A stretch of DNA of 64,000 bases from Paenibacillus segetis (lineage in GTDB: Bacteria > Bacillota > Bacilli > Paenibacillales > Paenibacillaceae). Positions 27,166 through 34,880 of the stretch are shown here, piece by piece. The position numbers and the translations under genes were made by a program. The first letter of the stretch is position 1, and each line of letters opens with the position of its first letter. Under the pieces are notes generated by a model. It did not search any database. It worked only from the letters and a program-made list of their open reading frames with translations, and was not told where the DNA came from. The stretch is from contig NZ_BMFT01000001.1 of assembly GCF_014639155.1 (NCBI RefSeq), forward strand, positions 930,001 through 994,000, written 5' to 3'.

Positions 27166-28929
27166 ATGCGATTCAAACGAATGTTCAGTGTATTGCTGAT
27201 TACAGCTTTGGCGCTCAGTGTGACTGCTTGCTCGGGAGGCAACAACAATAAGCCTTCAGCCAGCAATTCTGGCACGAATAACCAGAGTAAAACTAGCAAT
27301 ACCGATGGAAAGAACTCAAATAGTGCCGTTGACGAAACCGGTTGGGATGGTAGCAAATATGTTGATCCAATTACAATTACGACTGTAAAAGCCGTCGGTA
27401 ACAATTACTACTACAAGACTGGCGAAACTATGGAGAATAACGTTCTTAATACTTATATGAAAGATAAGTTAGGCATCGATGTGAAATACGATTGGGTTGT
27501 AACTGATACAAATGAGGCTTATAAAACGAAGATACGACTTATGCTTTCCTCTGGGGATAAAATGCCGGATGTCATCACCTACCGGGGCGACATGGAAACA
27601 GTCAATATGTTGATCGATTCTGGTCAGTTCATGGACGTTAGTGACCTGTTCGACAAGTATGCAGGTGAGGCTTACAAAAAAGGTGTGGCACTGAACCCGG
27701 ATACTTTGCTACCAGTAACCCGCGATGGCAAAATGATGGCATTGCCGGTGTTGGACTATGCTTACAACGATGATATGTTGCTATGGTTACGTCAAGATTG
27801 GATGGATAAGCTTGGATTACAAGCACCGAAGACAATTGCTGATTTCGAGAATATTATGGACGCATTTGTTAACCAAGATCCCGATGGCAATGGTAAGAAG
27901 GATACACTTGGTCTTGCAGCTGGATTCAAGAATACTTATCTGAGCTGGATTGCTGATATCAGCTGGGTGTTCGGTGCATATGGTACAATGCCTGAGTTAT
28001 GGAACAAAGCAGCAGATGGTAGTTTGACCTACGGTTCAGTTGATCCTGGTGCTAAGCAAGCGCTTGAAACATTGAAATCATGGATGGATAAAGGATATAT
28101 TTCCAAAGATTCAGGTATGATCGACGAAACAGGTGGATATGAGCTATTCACCAAAGGGCAAGCAGGTGCGATCGTTGGCCGTAACTGGTTACCGGATTGG
28201 CCGTTTGGTGATTTGTTAAACAATGTTCCAACAGCAAAATACAAAGGTTATCCGATTCCGGCTGGTCCTGATGGAAAAATTGGGTCGCAAAGTGGTAATC
28301 CGTCAGTTAACGGTTGGATGTTGATCAATAAGGACGCAAAGAATCCAGAAGCGCTTCTACGTTATTATAACTTCTTCTTCGATAACTGGGCTAATCCGCA
28401 AGCAGGTAGTGAGTTCGAGAACGGATTCGCGGAAGGTTATGACTATGCGAAGCTACCAGACGGTACAATTACGAAGGATCCTGCTAAATATCCTGACCTA
28501 TTCCCAGGGTATGGAGACCGTACACATTTGGTTGAACCGATCTACTACTCGCTTACTTATGAGGGTGCACGTGATCCTGCATTATATGCAGAGACTATGA
28601 GTAAGCTGGCGGACGGTGGCAAGCCAGAAACACCTTATGAAATTGCAACAGCTAACAGCCGTAAGAAAGAGAATGTTGATGCGATGAAGATCGTGTTGGA
28701 TCAGAAGGATATTCGTATGAAGAATTACTTCCAAGGACCACTAACTGAAACGATGACTTCGAAGAATGAACTGCTGTTGAAACTGATCCGTCAAACATAT
28801 TCAAAAATTGTATACGGCCAATCCCCAATCGATGAGTTTGATACGATGGTAGCTAACTGGAAGAAAACTGGCGGGGATCAAATTACAACGGAAGTAAATG
28901 ATTGGTATAAATCTGCCAGTGGCAAATAA
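27166..28929 (+). CDS. ABC extracellular solute-binding lipoprotein, importer 2
   Basis: About 587 residues. ATG 27166 is preferred because AGGGGGA ends 10 bases upstream, whereas ATG 27157 leaves almost no spacing. Signal peptide with lipobox VTAC, then an Asn/Ser/Thr-rich linker and a large solute-binding fold of the LplA-like class. It is a paralogue of the binding protein of importer 1, but divergent enough that a different ligand is likely. Ends at a strong terminator. Confidence 0.92.
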   Translation: MRFKRMFSVLLITALALSVTACSGGNNNKPSASNSGTNNQSKTSNTDGKNSNSAVDETGWDGSKYVDPITITTVKAVGNNYYYKTGETMENNVLNTYMKDKLGIDVKYDWVVTDTNEAYKTKIRLMLSSGDKMPDVITYRGDMETVNMLIDSGQFMDVSDLFDKYAGEAYKKGVALNPDTLLPVTRDGKMMALPVLDYAYNDDMLLWLRQDWMDKLGLQAPKTIADFENIMDAFVNQDPDGNGKKDTLGLAAGFKNTYLSWIADISWVFGAYGTMPELWNKAADGSLTYGSVDPGAKQALETLKSWMDKGYISKDSGMIDETGGYELFTKGQAGAIVGRNWLPDWPFGDLLNNVPTAKYKGYPIPAGPDGKIGSQSGNPSVNGWMLINKDAKNPEALLRYYNFFFDNWANPQAGSEFENGFAEGYDYAKLPDGTITKDPAKYPDLFPGYGDRTHLVEPIYYSLTYEGARDPALYAETMSKLADGGKPETPYEIATANSRKKENVDAMKIVLDQKDIRMKNYFQGPLTETMTSKNELLLKLIRQTYSKIVYGQSPIDEFDTMVANWKKTGGDQITTEVNDWYKSASGK

Positions 28930-28948
28930 ATAGACATTAAAGACAATA

Positions 28949-28985
28949 AAGGAACGCTACTATTATTAATAGCGTTCCTTTTTTT
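28949..28985 (+). terminator. Strong terminator after importer 2
   Basis: Ten-bp stem AAGGAACGCT/AGCGTTCCTT with a 12-base loop and a T run. It also separates the convergent sortase gene. Confidence 0.92.
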
Positions 28986-28997
28986 ATGGTTTGATTA

Positions 28998-29648
28998 TCA
29001 TTTATATTCCAGTTTTGTATATACAACAAGTCTTTTTTCGTGTTCTTGTTTCTTTCTGCTGTATTTTCCAGTGCATGTAATCAAATTTAAACGGGAGTCA
29101 TCAGTTTCTCCAAAGATCCGGTCTTCAGGAGCCTCGAAAGTATTATATATTTCAACGGATTCAACTGTATAAGTTAGTTGACGTCCAGTTTTATTATTAC
29201 GAACAATAACAGCGTCTCCACGTTTTAGTTTTTTTAAATTAAAAAAAATAGCTGGACCGGTGTAACTATCTACATGTCCGTCCAAAATAATATTACCTTT
29301 CCCACCAGCCAATATACCGGGTTGTAGAATGCCAACGAGTGTTGTATCTTTTGGAACAGCCATTTGACCGTCTTTAAGCAGACCTATCGGAACAATTTTC
29401 GCAGAAACATGAATGGCAGGAATTACTAGCTGAGTTGGCATAAATGGTTTGATTTCAGGTTGTTTGGCTTTAATTTCTTGAGTCTCCTGCAGCATTTTTG
29501 GCCCTGTGGGGACCTTGTTTATCACTGGAGGTTGAGATGAACTAGATGGATTATTCTGCTGCTTATTCTTTTGGATATTAGGGCTTGAACAACTAACAAG
29601 GCTGCAAGTAAACATGATTATTATGCATACGGATATCCACTTTTTCAT
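28998..29648 (-). CDS. Lipoprotein-type sortase (transpeptidase)
   Basis: A 216-residue protein. Residues 1-20 form a lipoprotein signal peptide with lipobox LVSC (Cys20), unusual because most sortases use a plain membrane helix. An Asn/Ser/Gln-rich linker leads to a sortase domain (about 75-212) with catalytic His125 (GHVD), Cys192 (ITCTG) and Arg206 (KRLVVY). Sortases cleave secreted proteins at LPXTG-like motifs and join them to an amine. The gene just upstream encodes a tiny secreted protein with an MPKTG motif, its probable partner (inference). No ribosome binding site is seen before the ATG; a terminator-like hairpin sits there instead. Class D/E/F placement is not certain. Confidence 0.85.
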   Translation of the reverse strand: MKKWISVCIIIMFTCSLVSCSSPNIQKNKQQNNPSSSSQPPVINKVPTGPKMLQETQEIKAKQPEIKPFMPTQLVIPAIHVSAKIVPIGLLKDGQMAVPKDTTLVGILQPGILAGGKGNIILDGHVDSYTGPAIFFNLKKLKRGDAVIVRNNKTGRQLTYTVESVEIYNTFEAPEDRIFGETDDSRLNLITCTGKYSRKKQEHEKRLVVYTKLEYK

Positions 29649-29650
29649 AT

Positions 29651-29687
29651 TTAAGAAAAGAAAGAGGGAGCTATTTGTCCCTCTTTC
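29651..29687 (-). terminator. Terminator/attenuator between small secreted protein and sortase
   Basis: Reading the minus strand, GAAAGAGGGA pairs with TCCCTCTTTC (perfect 10-bp stem) and is followed by TTTTCTT. The sortase ATG begins three bases later. Confidence 0.75.
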
Positions 29688-29693
29688 ATCCTC

Positions 29694-29942
29694 CTACTCG
29701 GTTTGTTCGCTCGCGCCACCGAACCCGGTTTTTGGCATTTTTGTAGCTTTTGCTTTGATGCTTTTTGCTTTTATGCTTTTGGTTTTGATGCTTTTTGCTT
29801 TATGGCTCTTCATATGCATTTTTTTCTCATGAGCTTTTACTTCATGATGTTTATGTGTTGCAGGAGCGGCACTTGCACTTACTGCAGAGACTGTTGAGAG
29901 TAGTAAACAAGCTGACAAAATGGCCACAGATATTTTTTTCAT
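29694..29942 (-). CDS. Small secreted Lys/His-rich protein with C-terminal MPKTG motif
   Basis: An 82-residue protein. ATG 29942 is chosen because GGAGG lies 11 bases upstream and it gives a clean signal peptide (MKKISVAILSAC..., ending near SASA-A); a GTG at 29978 would add 12 residues. The mature part is about 55 residues, rich in His, Met and Lys, with a tandem KSIKxK repeat (about residues 50-65). The C-terminus reads MPKTG (69-73) followed by FGGASEQTE and stop. There is no hydrophobic helix or basic tail after the motif, so it is not a classical wall-anchored protein. Its neighbour is a sortase. No function is known to me. Confidence 0.75.
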   Translation of the reverse strand: MKKISVAILSACLLLSTVSAVSASAAPATHKHHEVKAHEKKMHMKSHKAKSIKTKSIKAKSIKAKATKMPKTGFGGASEQTE

Positions 29943-30141
29943 GTGTGTGATCGCCTCCAATGAAGTTGTTATCCCCACAAGTTATAATCTCCAAAAGCCA
30001 AAAATTTAGGCTGGTAAATTATCCATTCATCTTTTTGTATCTTCAAAAATTATTTATAGCCATTTTATTTCAAGTTTTCTGATATAATAAGACAATATAT
30101 TTTTTAGGTTTGAATATAATGGGACAAGGAGAATTATCTTT

Positions 30142-30963
30142 ATGAGTGTGCGAAAAACGTTAACGGTTGCTGGTAGTGATTCTAGTGGTGGTGCAGGTAT
30201 TCAAGCTGATTTGAAGACCTTTCAGGAATATGGAACTTATGGATTCAGCGCGCTAACAACGATCGTGACTATGGATCCGGATAATGGTTGGCATCATAAG
30301 GTCTATCCAATGGATGCAACGCTTGTTGCTGAACAATTGAAGACGATTTTAGCTGGCGGGCCAGTGGACGCTATGAAGACTGGGATGTTAGGCAGCGTAG
30401 ACATCATTAAAGTGGTGGAGTCTACGATTTTAGCCAATCAACAAAAAAATGTTGTCATTGACCCTGTTATGGTATGTAAAGGGGAGGACGAAGTTTTGAA
30501 TCCCGATAGTGCGGATGCGATTCGTGATTTGCTTCTACCGCTTGCTACGGTTACGACACCAAATCTTTTTGAAGCTGGAGTATTATCCGGTTTAGGTAAG
30601 CTTTCTACAATTGACGATATGAAGGAAGCTGCCAAGAAAATCCACGAGCTAGGTGCAGAGAATGTGGTCATTAAAGGCGGAAAAGCTTTGGATGGCGAAA
30701 AGGCTATTGATCTTTTTTATGATGGATCGGAGTTTACTGTGTATGAAACTGCTAAAATTGAGCCAGCTCATAATCATGGAGCGGGTTGTACATTTGCGGC
30801 TGCCATAACTGGTGGTTTAGCCAATGGGCTTACTGTGCAAGAGGCTGTAGCGAAGGCGAAAGACTTTGTAACAGAAGCAATCCGTGCAGGATATCAATTT
30901 AATGAATATGTTGGACCCGTTTTCCACGGTGGTTACCGGTTGAATGGAGCTGACAAAGCTTAA
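30142..30963 (+). CDS. pdxK: Pyridoxine/hydroxymethylpyrimidine kinase (PdxK/ThiD family)
   Basis: A 273-residue ribokinase-fold ATP-dependent kinase with a ThiD-like N-terminus (TVAGSDSSGGAGIQADLKTF), a central DPVMVCKG segment and the C-terminal anion hole/catalytic segment NHGAGCTFAAAITGGLA. It phosphorylates pyridoxal/pyridoxine, hydroxymethylpyrimidine, or both. No thiamin or B6 genes are adjacent, so the substrate is not fixed by context; the Bacillus PdxK-like Cys in GAGCTF favours the B6 role (inference). It stands alone, with ACAAGGAG before the ATG and a strong terminator after. Confidence 0.82.
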   Translation: MSVRKTLTVAGSDSSGGAGIQADLKTFQEYGTYGFSALTTIVTMDPDNGWHHKVYPMDATLVAEQLKTILAGGPVDAMKTGMLGSVDIIKVVESTILANQQKNVVIDPVMVCKGEDEVLNPDSADAIRDLLLPLATVTTPNLFEAGVLSGLGKLSTIDDMKEAAKKIHELGAENVVIKGGKALDGEKAIDLFYDGSEFTVYETAKIEPAHNHGAGCTFAAAITGGLANGLTVQEAVAKAKDFVTEAIRAGYQFNEYVGPVFHGGYRLNGADKA

Positions 30964-30990
30964 GATTCGAAGGTTATAGGTCAAATTGAA

Positions 30991-31030
30991 AAACAAGCAG
31001 AAACCCATTCGGGATTCTGCTTGTTTTTTT
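30991..31030 (+). terminator. Terminator after pdxK
   Basis: Twelve-bp stem AAACAAGCAGAA/TTCTGCTTGTTT followed by a T run. Confidence 0.92.
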
Positions 31031-31058
31031 GTTTTTGTTGTTTTGTCGTTATACAATT

Positions 31059-31178
31059 GTGATACTGCCACCAGCATATCCAGTTACTGTAGAAGCTAAA
31101 GCAGAAGAAGAGAGTCTTGTTTACGCCGTTACTGGTATTGAAAGTCCAGTAGCAACATTACATGCCGTAATTGAATAA
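31059..31178 (+). pseudogene. Possible 3' remnant of a lost gene (39 codons)
   Basis: An open frame from GTG 31059 to TAA encodes 39 residues beginning VILPPAYPVTVEAKAEEE and ending ATLHAVIE. There is no ribosome binding site, and a terminator-like hairpin follows (31184-31230). It reads like the tail of a protein whose front has been lost, wedged behind the pdxK terminator. I do not recognise the family, and a chance frame cannot be excluded. Confidence 0.25.
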
Positions 31179-31183
31179 AATAA

Positions 31184-31230
31184 CAAACAGCTAGTTTCCA
31201 ATAACCCGGATACTTGCTGTTTTTTATCAC
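31184..31230 (+). terminator. Weak terminator-like hairpin after the remnant frame
   Basis: CAAACAG-CTAGT pairs imperfectly with ACTTG-CTGTTT and is followed by a T run. Confidence 0.4.
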
Positions 31231-31266
31231 CATTTACCAAAACTCCAAGATAACACAATTATTGTA

Positions 31267-31950
31267 TTAGAAAGCCTCATCATACAATTGAATCAACTCA
31301 TCGAAGGATGTGATCAAAACGTCAGCACCATCCAATTCAATACCTGCACCAAAACCGGCATATGCACACCCAATTACAGTCTGACCATTCTTCTGACCTG
31401 CTTCCACATCAGAGGAACGGTCACCAACCATCCATGCATTGTTTACTCCGTGGTTATCTAGCAAAAGTCTGACCAATTCCACTTTGGATTTGGTTTTATG
31501 TTCTCCAGCGCTATAAACCCCTTCAAATAATGATATTATCTTATGAGTTTCCGCTACGTCCTTCACATATAACTCCAGTCCATTACTAGCCACAAAAAGA
31601 CGTACTCCATGCTCTCTTAACTTCATCAATGTTTCTGCTACTCTCGGGTATAATTCAGTAGCATACTCTTGTAATCCCTCATGTTCAAGTTGTAACAATA
31701 ATTCATCTGCCCGAAGATGAACAACTTCATCATGGTTTGGAAGGACCTTCTTCCAAATTTGATCTAGCAACATACCAAGACAGCTTAAAATAATCTCCTC
31801 AGGTGGTGTTTCTCCGGAGTATAAACCTTCTAATCGCAGCTGATCAAATACTTGATGATATACAGGAATAAGCAACGTCTCCGTCTTAAACAATGTTCCA
31901 TCCATGTCAAAAATAATAGCTTCTGGTCTCTTCAATGTCCTTCTCTCCAT
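31267..31950 (-). CDS. HAD-family phosphatase (phosphoglycolate phosphatase-like)
   Basis: A 227-residue haloacid-dehalogenase hydrolase. Motif I is FDMDGTLF with nucleophile Asp15 and acid/base Asp17; motif II is the Ser/Asn in LFVASNGLE; motif III is a Lys near HKTKSKVEL; motif IV is VGDRSSDVEAG. An alpha-helical cap lies between motif I and II, as in phosphoglycolate or sugar phosphatases. It stands alone, and the substrate cannot be read from the sequence. Confidence 0.88.
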   Translation of the reverse strand: MERRTLKRPEAIIFDMDGTLFKTETLLIPVYHQVFDQLRLEGLYSGETPPEEIILSCLGMLLDQIWKKVLPNHDEVVHLRADELLLQLEHEGLQEYATELYPRVAETLMKLREHGVRLFVASNGLELYVKDVAETHKIISLFEGVYSAGEHKTKSKVELVRLLLDNHGVNNAWMVGDRSSDVEAGQKNGQTVIGCAYAGFGAGIELDGADVLITSFDELIQLYDEAF

Positions 31951-32118
31951 CTCTACATCCCTTCAGTATGTATAGTTATAGCCCCATATTAGGCTAAAAT
32001 TTATTGCTTGTACACCCTGTATTCTGTTGAAAATCTGTAGTCAAATACAAAACATGATACCTCCGTTACTATCGTATTCATACATTTCTTAGCATGCTTA
32101 ATAACATAAACGCCACCC

Positions 32119-33228
32119 TTAAGGGGCGGCGCTTTGTTTGTACATCCACATTGCATATTCAAGTGGTTTTATAATAGCCTGCCTATAGGCTTCTAAATCT
32201 CCCGACTGCTTGAATACCTCGCGTGCTGGTTTGGGGTTGACCTCGAGCAAGTATACATGGCCGCTCTTGTCGATCGCTAGATCAAGAGCGAGTTCGCATA
32301 GCGCTCCATAAGACTCCTCCAAATAATCCGCAACTTCAAGGCTGAATTTCTCCGCCGTATTACGAATCTCAACTCGATTCTCTTCGTTTGGGATCGATTC
32401 CTTGAGCAACGTATTCATCGTGACTGCATGCCCACCTCCGTGTAAATTGGAAGTGACGCTACGAGGGGGGCCTATACGCCCTGCACAGCCGGTAACCTCC
32501 CATTTTCCATTTCCGTTCTTCTGTACCAGCATCCGATAGTCATGGACTCTACCACTTGGGAGTTTAATCTGAATCCCTTGCTGGACAATAAAAGGAGTTT
32601 TTCCTTTCCAATGAAGTAAATATGAACTCAGACGAGCTCCATTGAATTTCTGGGCAGGAATGATCTGGCGGGTTTGTTTTCTACCTTGAACTAAATAATT
32701 ATCGTTTCCTAGTTTGTCGATCCGCAGAATACCCCTTCCCCCCGTTCCGTTAATGGGTTTGATATATACGGATGAATGGTTCCTCAGAGTTGAAGTCACA
32801 TTGTTGAAACTTTGAAATAGAGCCGTTTCAGGTAAATACGGACGAAATTTCGATTTCTGGTAAAGTGTTTGATGAACGGTCCACTTGTTGCGTAGAGGTC
32901 GATTGAGGAATTTCAAATTTCGATATCGAACCCTGAATTTTTTTAATTGCTCGAATCGTTTACTGTGTTGAATCCTGCAGCGGTCGAAAATGAGGTTAGG
33001 GAAATTACTCCATTTACGTGACCAAGTTTTTGTTTTGGGATCATAAAATAGGGCGAAGATTTTTCCCTTGCTATCGTATACATCCATTGGCGTAAATACA
33101 AATACATCCAATCCGATTCTTTGTCCTTCTGATATCATTTGCTGATAAATATGCCGCTCTTCAAGTTGCTTCTTATCATTAAGATATAAAGTTAATATAC
33201 CTAGAACGGGTTGAGACAACAAAATCAC
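32119..33228 (-). CDS. YheC/YheD-family ATP-grasp protein (copy 5, short form)
   Basis: A 369-residue member of the spore-coat-associated YheC/YheD family. The ATP-grasp features are a lysine strand plus glycine loop (YIKPINGTGGRGILRID, about 135-152) and the C-terminal metal-binding segment LEVNPKPAREVF. Known family members are associated with the Bacillus spore coat; the chemistry is undefined, although ATP-grasp enzymes usually form amide or thioester bonds with ATP. Last gene of the six-gene minus-strand operon, 56 bases after the GNAT gene. Confidence 0.85.
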   Translation of the reverse strand: MILLSQPVLGILTLYLNDKKQLEERHIYQQMISEGQRIGLDVFVFTPMDVYDSKGKIFALFYDPKTKTWSRKWSNFPNLIFDRCRIQHSKRFEQLKKFRVRYRNLKFLNRPLRNKWTVHQTLYQKSKFRPYLPETALFQSFNNVTSTLRNHSSVYIKPINGTGGRGILRIDKLGNDNYLVQGRKQTRQIIPAQKFNGARLSSYLLHWKGKTPFIVQQGIQIKLPSGRVHDYRMLVQKNGNGKWEVTGCAGRIGPPRSVTSNLHGGGHAVTMNTLLKESIPNEENRVEIRNTAEKFSLEVADYLEESYGALCELALDLAIDKSGHVYLLEVNPKPAREVFKQSGDLEAYRQAIIKPLEYAMWMYKQSAAP

Positions 33229-33284
33229 CTTCTTTGAACGACGTTGGCGGCACGACTTTATTATGTTAGAGGGAGACCGAGCTT

Positions 33285-33734
33285 CTATTCTAACAGCAGG
33301 AGTGTCTTGCCATTAAGACCTTTGACTATACCTCTTGCACTTAGACCTGCGTGAAAACACATTTGGAGACTGGAAATGTTGCTTAAGGTAACGCGGCAGG
33401 ACAATCGTCCAAGAGTGGATAATTGGTTCATTAGAAGCTTTGAACCTAATCCTGTTCCACGATACAGGGAATGAACGACGACTAAGCAGATCCCCTTGCC
33501 GTAAGAGGTCACACAGGAAACTCCAGCTATTCTTTCGCCATCCTCAGTTTTGATGGTGGCTACTAGTAGAGAAGTTCCCGGAGTATCCAAATCTCTGGGA
33601 GATAGCTTTCGGAGAATGCGATAATTCTCTGTGCTGATGACTTTTCTGCCAAAACGTTGGATGAATGACAGGATCTCACTGAATTGTAGCTCCCAAGCAA
33701 CCCCCTTATCGGCAAGCAAGGATCTGATTTCCAT
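33285..33734 (-). CDS. GNAT-family N-acetyltransferase inside the YheC/D operon
   Basis: A 149-residue protein with the GNAT acetyl-CoA loop: a beta strand (GICLVVVHSLY) followed by RGTGLGSKLLMNQL, matching the R/Q-x-x-G-x-G/A motif at about residues 95-100. It would acetylate an amine using acetyl-CoA; the acceptor is unknown. It sits 18 bases after one ATP-grasp gene and 56 before the next, all on the same strand, so it is probably part of the same process. Confidence 0.75.
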   Translation of the reverse strand: MEIRSLLADKGVAWELQFSEILSFIQRFGRKVISTENYRILRKLSPRDLDTPGTSLLVATIKTEDGERIAGVSCVTSYGKGICLVVVHSLYRGTGLGSKLLMNQLSTLGRLSCRVTLSNISSLQMCFHAGLSARGIVKGLNGKTLLLLE

Positions 33735-33752
33735 GACGATGTACCTCCCTTG

Positions 33753-34880
33753 TTAACTTAACTTTTTAGACTGTTGATATAAATAATGACTATATTGAAA
33801 AATACGTTCCAGTGATTTTTTGCGAATATGTGGTTCATCAAACTTCATGGGTTTGGCGTTCGCTTCAAAAAACCACATTTTCCCATTAGTATCTATGCCG
33901 AGGTCCATGGACATTTCACCTAAATTATATCCCGCTCCCTTCTCAAGTTGTTTGGCTATGAGTAGAGAGTTGGATTTCAAACGATTAAGCAAATTCGTCG
34001 TCATTTCCTGGCCAAATAACGGCATTAGTAGCTTTTCTGGATCTTCAACACTTCCCCCCTGTGGTACATGAGTTGTAATTCGCTTGAGTCCTGCCAGACG
34101 AGCTCCGACCCCTGTGACCATCCAGACACCTTTGCCCGTTTTTTGCACGAGCACCCGTAGATCAAAGTGTCGGTTATGGTACGATGCCAAAGTGATTCCT
34201 TCCTGCATGATATAAGGTGTTTTCCCTGTCTCCCTTTTGATTCTTTTCCATAGTGAGGATAGTATGGCGGTCTTATATACTACATTTTTCTTAACTTTTC
34301 CTTGAATTGTCAGACGATATGGCATAGGACTGTGTTCGTCCATTTGCAGCAGCATGATTCCTTTGCCCGCTTTTCCACTTTCAGGTTTCAAATATAGACT
34401 TCCATAAGTCTTTAACATGGCAGATAACGATCTAGGGGTCAGCAACCTTTTGGTATCTGGAACTAGTGCTTTAGTAGAAGAGCCTTTTTTTAGCCAATCG
34501 AATAGACGCCATTTGTTGAAGAAGTAAGGGTTATAAATATGAATTGAATGGTGGTTGAGGCATTCATTGATTTTTCGTAAGACAACTTTTTTTTGTTCAT
34601 CTTCACGAAGTGGAATTCGATTATAAATGATGTCTGGAAGAGGACACCATTGTTTATTCCATTCTTTCTCATCTGGATTGAACAGGTATCCTTGAACCCG
34701 TGAAGAGGAGAGCTTTAAATCTTTAGTAGTAACAATATATACTGGGTAGTTGAGTTCCCGACCTGTTTTCATAATATCTTTGAAGTTGGAGCGGTTTCCC
34801 CTAAAATGTTTCCATTCGTCTTCTACAGTTAAAACGGCAATGACAGGTTTTTTATCGTCTGAGAGGTGGCTTTGGATCAT
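33753..34880 (-). CDS. YheC/YheD-family ATP-grasp protein (copy 4, short form)
   Basis: A 375-residue short-form paralogue. Glycine loop LYLKPESGKAGKGIMLLQ and metal-binding segment FFEANAKPMKFD. Its ATG overlaps the stop of the upstream long-form copy by one base (TAATG), implying translational coupling. It lacks the N-terminal extension of copies 1 and 3. Confidence 0.86.
   Translation of the reverse strand: MIQSHLSDDKKPVIAVLTVEDEWKHFRGNRSNFKDIMKTGRELNYPVYIVTTKDLKLSSSRVQGYLFNPDEKEWNKQWCPLPDIIYNRIPLREDEQKKVVLRKINECLNHHSIHIYNPYFFNKWRLFDWLKKGSSTKALVPDTKRLLTPRSLSAMLKTYGSLYLKPESGKAGKGIMLLQMDEHSPMPYRLTIQGKVKKNVVYKTAILSSLWKRIKRETGKTPYIMQEGITLASYHNRHFDLRVLVQKTGKGVWMVTGVGARLAGLKRITTHVPQGGSVEDPEKLLMPLFGQEMTTNLLNRLKSNSLLIAKQLEKGAGYNLGEMSMDLGIDTNGKMWFFEANAKPMKFDEPHIRKKSLERIFQYSHYLYQQSKKLS

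Noticed and set aside
29745-29815. Short tandem repeats (GCTTTTTGCTTTTATG-like) as a CRISPR or minisatellite
   Set aside because: They are simply the codons of the KSIKxK repeat in the small secreted protein; there are no spacers or cas genes.
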